This document shows positions 56,656 to 64,000 of a stretch of 64,000 bases of DNA, in pieces. Made by a program: the position numbers and the translations under genes. Below the pieces are notes generated by a model that saw only the letters and a list, made by a program, of their open reading frames with translations, was not told where the DNA came from and did not search any database. Origin of the DNA: Agrostemma githago (taxonomy: Eukaryota > Streptophyta > Magnoliopsida > Caryophyllales > Caryophyllaceae); assembly GCA_958450325.1 (NCBI GenBank), contig OY288245.1, positions 66,017,441 through 66,081,440 on the forward strand. The letters run 5' to 3'. Numbering within the stretch: the stretch's first letter is position 1; every line of letters begins with the position of its first letter.

Positions 56656-58737
56656 ATGGACGAGTTGAAAAATGCCTTGACCAAGATCGAAACTCAACTG
56701 GCCGCCATCCAGGCTAACCAAGCAACTTTGTCCACCCGCCTAAGCACCGTAGAGAAGACGGTTCCTAACGAAGGAGGTGAGCCCGCCGGGCCCATGGCCG
56801 AGCTCGTTAGTATTGTTCGTAGGCTCGAAGAACAGGTCCACCTATCGACGAACAACTCGATCCACACTGAGAATGCTCGTACCTATTCACCTTTGGATAA
56901 CGAGCTACCCGCTAACCTCAACTTGACGGGAATTCCTATGTTTGAGGGTACCGAAGACCCGGTCCACCACATCCGGGCTTTTAAAGATTTCATGGCGGTC
57001 AAGGGAGTGAAGTCAACTATGTTCAAGCACTTGTTCCCTTCTTCCTTGGAGAAACATCCTAAAGCTTGGTTCTACAATCTCGATGCCAAGAAATACAAAA
57101 CTTGGGACGATATGGCTACCGAGTTTGCTCGGAACTACGCCGATAACACTGAAATCCAGACTACAATGCGTACTCTGGAGGTAATGGCCCAAGAGCCTAA
57201 AGAAGGGTTCACAAAATATTTGCAAAGATGGAGGGCCGAGAGCGTGAAGATGGTCGAAAAGCCCAGCGAAAAAGTGCTGGTGGAGGCCTTTGTCAAGAAC
57301 CTCCTCCCATCCTACCGGGTCCATCTCCGGTATGCTATCATCCCCAACTTTGCCGCCCTTACTGAAATGGGCACCAGGATCGAAGATGACCTAAGGTTAG
57401 AGAACCTGACTAAGGCCTCTACCAAAGGCTACCAAGGGGCTAGTTCGTCTACAAACAAGCCCGCACCTGCAGCTGCAACCCGCAACATCTTTGACGAGGT
57501 AAATCTGCTCGACACCTCATCCAAAAAGAATAAACCAAATCGGGTATTCACAGATATAGGGACTACCTATACTTATGCCTTACAGAGGCTATCTTCGAAG
57601 GGTTTGATCCAACCAATAGGCCCAACTCCAGAGACACCAGTAGAGAAGAGGTCCAAATACTATAATGCTCAAGCCTACTGCCAGTATCACCGAGGTAACG
57701 GGCATGATACTGAAAAATGTTGGAAGCTAAAGCACCTAATCCAAGACCTTATCGAGAGCGGGAAAATCCCATTGCCCGGAGACAAGCCGAGCAACAAAGA
57801 AAACCCGTTCAGCGCCCATGCCATATTTACAGGAGAGGTAATTGACTGTTCTCACCTTATCTCCCCGTTTATCCCACAAATCAACGGGATATGGTTTGAC
57901 GATGAGGATGATGTGTACCTGGCCAAGGGGGAGGCTGTCCCCGTCACCAGAGAAGAAGTTCGAAAAGCCAAGTCCAAGGCCTTGGCCACCAACCACCTCG
58001 CCACTGCTGGGCGCGCCACTCCAACATCCGTCACTGAACCTGCCAGGACGGAACCAACCCCCGAGGAACCAAGCAATAACATGGCCTTGGTCCAACAAAT
58101 GAAGAGGGTTCGAGATGATTTAACTATATGGCAACTACTGGTTAGCTCACAAGCTCAACGGGAAGCACTGACTAAGGCTCCCGATGAAATCAAGGTCGAT
58201 TCAGAAGCTACCCCTGCTGAAATGGTAGCTACTATTATGCCCTACCTCAAGGGCAAGTCCAAGAACGAAGGCCCACTCATAACCTTCGCTAAATCTGATC
58301 TACCATCATTTGGGCCCAATCATAATCTGGCCATGTATATCACGGTCATCTGCAAGGGTAAGTACCTCCTGATGACCCTTATTGACGATGGATCAGCCGT
58401 GAACGTCCTACCCCTAAGGACCGCTAGAGCCCTCGGCATCACTGATGCTGACTACCTCTCGACAGCGCAAACTATTCAGGCCTTCGATGGAAGCCCAAAA
58501 CCTGTCGTCGGGGCCGTTAAACTGAAGATCATAACGGGCCCAATCGAAAATGAGTTGGAATTTCAGGTGATAGATGTCACCTCATCATTCAATCTGTTAC
58601 TAGGAAGGCCTTGGATCCACGCAGTCAAGGCCGTATCATCTACCCTCCACCGAAAAGTCAAGATGCCACTCAAAGCCGGTATCATCACACTGGAGGCGAC
58701 CCCAATAAACGTGGCTAGCTGTAATGCCACGAACTGA
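56656..58737 (+). CDS. Gag-protease polyprotein (Ogre/Tat)
   Basis: 693 aa. It forms the virus-like particle and cleaves the polyprotein. Residues 1-65 look coiled-coil with many Glu, Gln and Leu. The Ty3 gag core (retrotrans_gag) spans about 95-235, around FPSSLEKHPKAWFYNL. A zinc knuckle variant C342-x2-H345-x4-H350-x4-C355 follows, with His in place of the second Cys as is usual in this lineage. The aspartic protease active site is LIDDGSAVN with D577-D578-G579 (DDG instead of DTG or DSG). The start ATG at 56656 is the first in frame after the leader and gives a plausible N-terminus. The ORF ends in TGA at 58735, in the same frame as the RT ORF that follows, so the stop is either read through, spliced around, or a mutation. 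Confidence 0.9.
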   Translation: MDELKNALTKIETQLAAIQANQATLSTRLSTVEKTVPNEGGEPAGPMAELVSIVRRLEEQVHLSTNNSIHTENARTYSPLDNELPANLNLTGIPMFEGTEDPVHHIRAFKDFMAVKGVKSTMFKHLFPSSLEKHPKAWFYNLDAKKYKTWDDMATEFARNYADNTEIQTTMRTLEVMAQEPKEGFTKYLQRWRAESVKMVEKPSEKVLVEAFVKNLLPSYRVHLRYAIIPNFAALTEMGTRIEDDLRLENLTKASTKGYQGASSSTNKPAPAAATRNIFDEVNLLDTSSKKNKPNRVFTDIGTTYTYALQRLSSKGLIQPIGPTPETPVEKRSKYYNAQAYCQYHRGNGHDTEKCWKLKHLIQDLIESGKIPLPGDKPSNKENPFSAHAIFTGEVIDCSHLISPFIPQINGIWFDDEDDVYLAKGEAVPVTREEVRKAKSKALATNHLATAGRATPTSVTEPARTEPTPEEPSNNMALVQQMKRVRDDLTIWQLLVSSQAQREALTKAPDEIKVDSEATPAEMVATIMPYLKGKSKNEGPLITFAKSDLPSFGPNHNLAMYITVICKGKYLLMTLIDDGSAVNVLPLRTARALGITDADYLSTAQTIQAFDGSPKPVVGAVKLKIITGPIENELEFQVIDVTSSFNLLLGRPWIHAVKAVSSTLHRKVKMPLKAGIITLEATPINVASCNATN

Positions 58738-58761
58738 GCCGAACCACGAGGGTTCGACTTC

Positions 58762-60858
58762 GTGGGTATGATCGAGGATGAATATCTCTTCAAACCCTAC
58801 TTTGCCCCTAGCATCGACACGATGCTACAAAATCTGGGTTATCTACCCGGAGCTACCTCAAGACCATATCTTCCGGCAGGGAAGATCATCGAGGTCCTAG
58901 ACAATGCAGAATCCCGACTCGGATTGGGATATACTATAAGCTCGGAGAATGTGGGCCGGGCCTATGCAATCAAATTTGTCACTCCAGTCTTCGGAGCTAT
59001 TCAAGTGGGCCTCTACCAACCCACCATCACATATCCCGAGACCAAAACAGCTCGGGAATGCAACTACATCCCCGATGATATATTCACCATCGTCCAAGCA
59101 GAGTCAGAGAAGGGTGAAAGCGACTCCGAGCCCGTGCTGGGGCTCTTATTTGGAGAAGACAAGACCGTCCCTGCTCCAAAAGATGACTTGGTCAACTTGA
59201 TCCTCCGCAGCGATCGGTTCGACCCAACCAAGCTAATCACGGAGGTCGGCGCCAACACCGAGACGAGGGCTTGGAGGAAGACCGTAAAATGGACCGACAG
59301 TCAAGGATGGGTCTACAAGCTGACCACCGGCGAGGGAGGCATGCCGGATACCGAGTCCGAGTCTGAGTCAGAGTCGGAGTCTGAGTCCGAGTTTAGAGGG
59401 TCTGGTGCTGGAGTCGAGTCTGTAATCCCTCTTCCCTTAGCCACTGAGGTCTCGGGGTCTGTCCCAAGACCCCTCCCTATCCCGCCACTGACCAACAATC
59501 AGATGGCCGCTCTATTCGAGCTATTTTCCAAATTTACCATCAATAATAATAACGAACACCGTTCTGCTTACGACTTGTCTTATTTCCAAATTTTTCTCAA
59601 TTTTAAAAATTTTATATGCAATGACATTGAGAAACCCGACGAACAGGTACCTTTACCTCCACATCTGGTCGAGCAGCTCGAGCAAAGAGAATCCCAAGAT
59701 CCGGTAATTGAAGACACCGAGTCCATCAACGTGGGAACCACTTTAGAGCCCCAGATGCTTAACTTGGGCCTATCTTTAGATCCAGAGGAGAGACAACAGT
59801 TCGCAAACCTCCTCCTAGAATTTAAAGACGTCTTTGCATGGTCCTACAAGGACATGCCGGGAATAGATCGAGAAATAGCAGAACACCGAATACCCATCAA
59901 AGATGGGTGCAAACCGGTAAAACAGAAGCTCAGAAGAATGAAGCCCGAATTGTCTCTTAAAGTCAAGGAAGAGGTCGATAAACAATTCAAAGCAGATTTT
60001 ATACAAGTGTCTGAATATCCAGACTGGGTTGCAAACATCGTGCCGGTACCCAAGAAGGACGGCAAGGTGCGAGTATGCGTGGACTTCCGGGACCTAAACA
60101 AGGCCAGCCCAAAAGACGATTTTCCGTTACCACACATCGACATATTGGTGGATAACACGGCCGATCATGCCCTCCTATCATTCATGGACGGGTATGCCGG
60201 ATACAATCAGATCAAAATGGCAGGAGAGGATATGAGTAAGACCACCATCATCACACCTTGGGGTACTTACTGTTACACCGTCATGCCGTTTGGGCTTATC
60301 AACGCCGGGGCTACTTATCAACGGACCGCCACCACTTTGCTACACGACATGATGCATAAGGAAGTGGAGGTCTATGTGGACGATATGATCGTCAAATCCA
60401 AGGACCGAAGCGGGCACATCTCGGCCCTAAGAAAGTTCTTCACTCGGCTACGCAAATACAATATGAGACTGAACCCACAAAAATGCAGTTTTGGGGTAAC
60501 GTCGGGCAAATTACTGGGCCATATCGTTAGCCAACGCGGTATCGAGGTCGACCCAGCTAAAATCAAAGCCATCACCGAGATGCAGCCACCCAAGACCGAA
60601 AAGGAAATAAGGGGGTTTCTCGAGAAAGTCCAATACATCAGCCGGTTTATTTCAAAACTAACCATGGTATGTGAGCCCATTTTCAAGAAACTGAAGATTG
60701 GGGAACGGGTGCTATGGGATGACAAATGTCAAGCGGCTTTCGACAAAATCAAGGAGATCCTGTCGGCTCCGCCGGTACTAATGTCACCTCAACACGGTTT
60801 ACCTCTGTCGTTATACCTAACAACGACCGAGTCAGCCATGGGGGCTATGCTGGCCTAG
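58762..60858 (+). CDS. Reverse transcriptase and start of RNase H (Ogre/Tat)
   Basis: 698 aa to a TAG at 60856. Residues 1-190 are a protease-RT linker of the Tat type. Residues 197-210 form a Ser-Glu repeat coded by a gagtcc/gagtct microsatellite (59349-59390). The RT proper runs from about 385 to 575, with VPKKDGKVRVCVDFRDLN and the catalytic YVDDM (Y538, D540, D541). The RNase H region starts near 640 and is cut by the stop just after ESAMGAMLA. The same frame stays open after the stop to 61350, so this is a nonsense mutation and not a natural end. The role is copying element RNA into DNA in the particle. Confidence 0.9.
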   Translation: MGMIEDEYLFKPYFAPSIDTMLQNLGYLPGATSRPYLPAGKIIEVLDNAESRLGLGYTISSENVGRAYAIKFVTPVFGAIQVGLYQPTITYPETKTARECNYIPDDIFTIVQAESEKGESDSEPVLGLLFGEDKTVPAPKDDLVNLILRSDRFDPTKLITEVGANTETRAWRKTVKWTDSQGWVYKLTTGEGGMPDTESESESESESESEFRGSGAGVESVIPLPLATEVSGSVPRPLPIPPLTNNQMAALFELFSKFTINNNNEHRSAYDLSYFQIFLNFKNFICNDIEKPDEQVPLPPHLVEQLEQRESQDPVIEDTESINVGTTLEPQMLNLGLSLDPEERQQFANLLLEFKDVFAWSYKDMPGIDREIAEHRIPIKDGCKPVKQKLRRMKPELSLKVKEEVDKQFKADFIQVSEYPDWVANIVPVPKKDGKVRVCVDFRDLNKASPKDDFPLPHIDILVDNTADHALLSFMDGYAGYNQIKMAGEDMSKTTIITPWGTYCYTVMPFGLINAGATYQRTATTLLHDMMHKEVEVYVDDMIVKSKDRSGHISALRKFFTRLRKYNMRLNPQKCSFGVTSGKLLGHIVSQRGIEVDPAKIKAITEMQPPKTEKEIRGFLEKVQYISRFISKLTMVCEPIFKKLKIGERVLWDDKCQAAFDKIKEILSAPPVLMSPQHGLPLSLYLTTTESAMGAMLA

Positions 60859-61350
60859 ACAGTTGATTCAGAAGAACGGGTTATTTACTACATCAGTAAA
60901 AAGTTCCTCGAGTATGAATGCAAGTACACCATGCTCGAGAAAACGTGCCTAGCTTTGGTTTGGGCCACTAAAAAGCTCAGACACTACATGCTTAGTAACG
61001 AAGTACATGCTTTATCCAAAATGGATCCAATCAAGTACTTATTCGAGAAGCCCATCCTCAATGGCAGGATGTCAAGATGGACTTTAATGTTATCCGAGCT
61101 CGACCTCAAGTTCGTACCATTAAAAGCCATCAAAGGCCGGGTAGTTGCCGAATTTCTCGCTGACAGCCCAATATCCGAAGAAGGTCACACTGATACATGG
61201 GCCTTTCCTGATGAAGACATATTCCATACCGATACCGAGACATGGGATTTGTATTTTGATGGAGCATCCAACTTCCGAGGGTTTGGGGTCGGAATTCTGT
61301 TAATCTCACCCCGAGGGGAACACTCCCTTATCCATCAAGTTAGACTTTGA
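60859..61350 (+). pseudogene. Remainder of RNase H after the nonsense codon
   Basis: Open in the same frame as the RT ORF; the first ATG is at 60931. It includes TCLALVWATKKLRHYM and FEKPILNGRMSRW, typical of the C-terminal RNase H of Ty3 elements, then DLYFDGASNFRGFGVGILL, the start of the second (archaeal-like) RNase H. It stops at a TGA (61348) after a one-base shift near 61335-61345; the next ORF continues the same domain in another frame. Confidence 0.85.
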
Positions 61351-61351
61351 C

Positions 61352-62977
61352 GTGACCAACAACGCAGCCGAATACGAAGCATGCATTCACGGGTTGGAAG
61401 CCGCCGCTGATTTAGGGGTAACGAACCTCCGGGTTCATGGTGATTCATCACTGGTCATCAATCTAGCACTCCAAAAATGGAAAACTCGGAACGCCAATCT
61501 CGTGGCTTACCAAGCACGAGTAAGGGTTCTAGAGAAACAATTCCAGAAAGTAGAATACATCTACCTACCACGGGAAGAAAATCAGTTTGAAGATGCACTT
61601 TCCAAATTAGCATCTTTACTGAACATCCCGGACCACCTGACCAGCATGCCAATCTGTGTCGAAAGGCGGTCAGAGCCGGCCTACATTCATGCCATTCAAG
61701 ATATCGAGATAACTGACCCAGAACCTTGGTATCAAGCCGTCCTAACCTACCTGACAACGGGAGAATATCCCGCTGGAGCTGAAAATCGGGCCAAAAAGGC
61801 CCTACGAAGATTGGCAACCCAATTCGTTCCTACTGATGACGGACAATTGTACAAAAAGACGGCACAGGGGGCTCTCTTCCTATGCATCAACAAGATACAA
61901 GCCGAAAAGGTCATGGCCGAGGTCCACGACGGTGAAAACGGCCCGCACATGAACGCCCATATGCTATCCCGTAAAATCATGAGGCTCGGATACTACTGGA
62001 ACACCATGGAAACAGACTGCCAGTTATACGTCAAGCACTGCCATAACTGTCAGATCTTCGGTAATGTACAGCATATGCCATCTTCCCTATTATATACCAT
62101 GACATCACCATGGCCATTTTCGACATGGGATATTGACATAATTGGGAAAGTGCACCCTTCCGGGACGGGAGGACATTCCTTCATATTGGTGGCCATCGAC
62201 TACTTCACCAAATGGGCCGAAGCTGAGTCATACCGTGTCTTGAACGCCAAGCACGTGGCCAAATTCATCCAAAATAAGATCATATGCCGATACGGGATCC
62301 CGCATGAATTTATCAGTGATCACGGGACCCATTTCCAAGCTGAAACTACCGCATTACTGGCGAAATACAAAATTCAGAGGCATACATCTTCACCTTACCG
62401 ACCCCAAACAAATGGAGCGGTAGAAGCGGCCAACAAAACAATTGTCACCATACTGAAAAAGATGGCTGAGAATTACCGGGACTGGCTCGACAAGATACCG
62501 TTTGCCTTATGGGGGTACCGAACTTCGATTCGCACCGCAACCGGAGCAACTCCATATTACCTGACATATGGAATGGAAGCAGTCCAACCGATCGAGCTAG
62601 AAGTACCATCCCTAAGGATTTTGCTTGAAAGCCAAGTACCCGAAGCAGATTGGGTCCAAGCCCGATACGATTCGCTAGTCCTATTGGATGAACGGCGGTC
62701 CCGGGCCCTCAATAATATTCAAGTGTATCAAAAGAGAATTCAACGGGCTTTCAACAAAAGGGTTAGGCCCAGGAAAATCAAAGAAGGTGATTTGGTCCTA
62801 AAATCGGTTCGTGCCTTACTACCGGTTGACCCAAGGGGAAAATTCAAACCCAATTGGGCTGGGCCATACTTAGTCAAGAAAATCCTATCGGGAGGAGCGG
62901 TGATGCTAACGGACCTGGACGGTAACGAGTTCGTCAACCCGACCAACTTGGATCAGCTGAAGCGCTACTACCCATAA
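61352..62977 (+). CDS. Second RNase H (part) and integrase (Ogre/Tat)
   Basis: 541 aa. It opens with TNNAAEYEACIHGLE and HGDSSLVINL, the rest of the archaeal-like RNase H found in Tat elements. The integrase zinc region has H192, H199, C230 and C233. The catalytic core has D262, D323 and E358 (the middle Asp in FISDHGTHF, where SDNGTQF is more common). The C-terminus has the FNKRVRPRKIKEGDLVL region and a GPY-like WAGPYLV, then ends ...LKRYYP. No chromodomain is seen, as expected for Tat. The protein would insert element DNA into chromosomes. The first Met is an artefact of the upstream frameshift; the domain begins in the preceding frame. Confidence 0.9.
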   Translation: MTNNAAEYEACIHGLEAAADLGVTNLRVHGDSSLVINLALQKWKTRNANLVAYQARVRVLEKQFQKVEYIYLPREENQFEDALSKLASLLNIPDHLTSMPICVERRSEPAYIHAIQDIEITDPEPWYQAVLTYLTTGEYPAGAENRAKKALRRLATQFVPTDDGQLYKKTAQGALFLCINKIQAEKVMAEVHDGENGPHMNAHMLSRKIMRLGYYWNTMETDCQLYVKHCHNCQIFGNVQHMPSSLLYTMTSPWPFSTWDIDIIGKVHPSGTGGHSFILVAIDYFTKWAEAESYRVLNAKHVAKFIQNKIICRYGIPHEFISDHGTHFQAETTALLAKYKIQRHTSSPYRPQTNGAVEAANKTIVTILKKMAENYRDWLDKIPFALWGYRTSIRTATGATPYYLTYGMEAVQPIELEVPSLRILLESQVPEADWVQARYDSLVLLDERRSRALNNIQVYQKRIQRAFNKRVRPRKIKEGDLVLKSVRALLPVDPRGKFKPNWAGPYLVKKILSGGAVMLTDLDGNEFVNPTNLDQLKRYYP

Positions 62978-63380
62978 GCCCAATCTCAATGTCATTTACA
63001 AAAATTTATAAAACTTAGTCTTTTTATAAATTTTCAAAATTTTAGACAAGTCAATAAGTTAGAATTAATTATTCTACCGTCGCACATCTCGAATTAATAA
63101 TCTTGATGTATTTCGAAAATTGCAAAAAATCAAAAAATCAAATTTTGAACTACGTTTGGTTTGATTCCGCTAACTGTGGATACGTAGGCAACCCCTCAAA
63201 AGGGTACAACCACTGCAATAACGAAAAGACGGGAACAGTATTCAATAATATGTCTCTTATTAATATCTCGATAAACTCGGGAATTCCAAAAAAAAAAAAA
63301 AAAAAACGCCAAACACGGCAAAAACACAAAAAAAAACGCACCACAAAAATAATAATAATATTTAATAATAAAATAGGAGA
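62978..63380 (+). other. 3' non-coding region after integrase
   Basis: AT-rich with long A runs (63285-63306). ggatacgtaggcaacccctc near 63178 matches the conserved block at 49137. No gene is seen. Confidence 0.75.
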
Positions 63381-64000
63381 CTAATATCCCGGCATCTTCC
63401 CCTTCCCCTTGTCCTTCGGGTCGCGTGGAGCCCGAGGTCGTCGAGGTGGGGATGAGCGTTCCCTAATCACCAGAGGAACCTCCTTAGCACGAGCCCGCTT
63501 CTTTGACGACGGGTCCTCAATCACAGTCTTCGGCCCAAGTCGGGCTCGCACATGCTCGGGTAGCCTATCCCGTGGGCCAAGTCGGTCCTGCACGGCTAGT
63601 CTAGAGCCCAGTCTCCTTTCCAAGTCTGTCTGGGGGCTCACCTTCCCCCGAGCACCTTTAGCACCGGACCCTTCAGCTTGAGTCTTAGCCTTCTTTTTGT
63701 GTCCTGACATTAGACGAACTAGGGTAGCTGGAGTGTCTCCCTCATCAAAGAACCCTCTGTTGTCTTTAGCTTGCTCCCTTCTCAGCAGGTCGAAAGCTTC
63801 ATCAACCTTCAAAGTAGCTCGGGCCTTGGCATCACCTCCTTTGGGAAAGCCCTAAAAATTCTCGAAGCTTCCTCCTCCGGTCATGGATTGAATACGGGAC
63901 GGCAGGGCGAAGCATCGGGTTCCATCCTCCTATAGCTGCAATCTCCTCAGGTAAAGGGCAGATTTCGCCCCGAGGGAAAGCAAAGATATGATATATGTCA
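63381..64000 (-). pseudogene. Antisense ORF of the Ogre/Tat element, frameshifted and cut by the edge
   Basis: The minus strand codes from the window edge to a stop at 63381. The upstream part contains FPRGEICPLPEE and AAIGGW, then a frame change near 63836-63855, then 143 aa from 63812 ending ...MPGY. The C-terminal half is basic, with Arg/Lys/Pro runs, and looks disordered. Antisense ORFs between pol and the 3' LTR are known in several plant Tat-lineage elements, and this fits by position and direction. The FPRGEICPLPEE type motif recalls plant-mobile-domain proteins, but I cannot confirm that by eye. Function unknown. Confidence 0.6.

Larger units (their letters stand above)
52941..64000 (+). 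mobile_element. Ogre/Tat-type Ty3/gypsy element, 3' end beyond window
   Basis: Order: 5' LTR, PBS, leader, gag-protease, RT-RNase H, second RNase H, integrase, 3' non-coding, antisense ORF. The two RNase H regions, the large LTR, the PBS and the gag zinc knuckle form are traits of the Tat lineage including Ogre. It has an in-frame TGA between protease and RT, a TAG in RNase H and a frameshift before the second RNase H. The 3' LTR is not in the window. Confidence 0.9.

Overview
The window is nuclear DNA from a flowering plant, most likely a eudicot. It shows plant U2 snRNA and plant-type SRP (7SL) RNA genes, the plant upstream sequence element RTCCCACATCG, the plant snRNA 3' box, and Ty3/gypsy LTR retrotransposons with tRNA-Asp and Ogre/Tat-type primer binding sites. 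I cannot name the species. No ordinary protein-coding host gene was found; the many short ORFs between 1 and 49024 are shadows of repeated non-coding DNA.

Positions 1-49024 hold a head-to-tail tandem array, all on the + strand, with a basic period of about 1.685 kb. Each unit carries one U2 snRNA gene (Pol II type promoter: USE at -75, TATA at -32, USE-TATA gap 32 bp) and, 545 bp downstream, one 7SL/SRP RNA gene (Pol III type promoter: USE at -66, TATA-like TTAATA at -31, gap 24 bp, T5 terminator). I count 21 U2 loci (16 full length, 1 cut by the window edge, 2 split by a retroelement fragment, 2 lacking the 3' stem-loop) and 21 7SL loci (16 of 306 nt, 5 truncated or rearranged). The array starts before the window and ends inside a 7SL gene at 49024. 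Defects shared by neighbouring units, and blocks of nearly identical units (21630-24999 and 37848-44957), point to amplification by unequal exchange.

The array is invaded by mobile DNA. A solo LTR lies at 910-2522 (TSD gggac). A complete non-autonomous LTR element of the same family lies in the opposite direction at 4637-12422 (TSD acgac, tRNA-Asp PBS, one gag-like broken ORF). A 2.6 kb TG...CA insertion occupies 26985-29582. Two copies of a 1.0 kb LTR/PBS/leader fragment split U2 genes at 32696-33701 and 35299-36304.

Positions 49025-64000 are stacked Ogre/Tat-type Ty3/gypsy DNA on the + strand: the 3' end of one element and its LTR (50262-52919), a 13-nt PBS remnant, then a second 2659-bp LTR (52941-55599), PBS, leader, gag-protease (56656-58737), reverse transcriptase-RNase H (58762-61350), a second RNase H plus integrase (61352-62977), a 3' region, and an antisense ORF (63381 to the edge). 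The coding region has two in-frame stops and one frameshift, so this copy is probably not autonomous. Both LTR families carry clusters of short perfect palindromes, of different sequence in each family.
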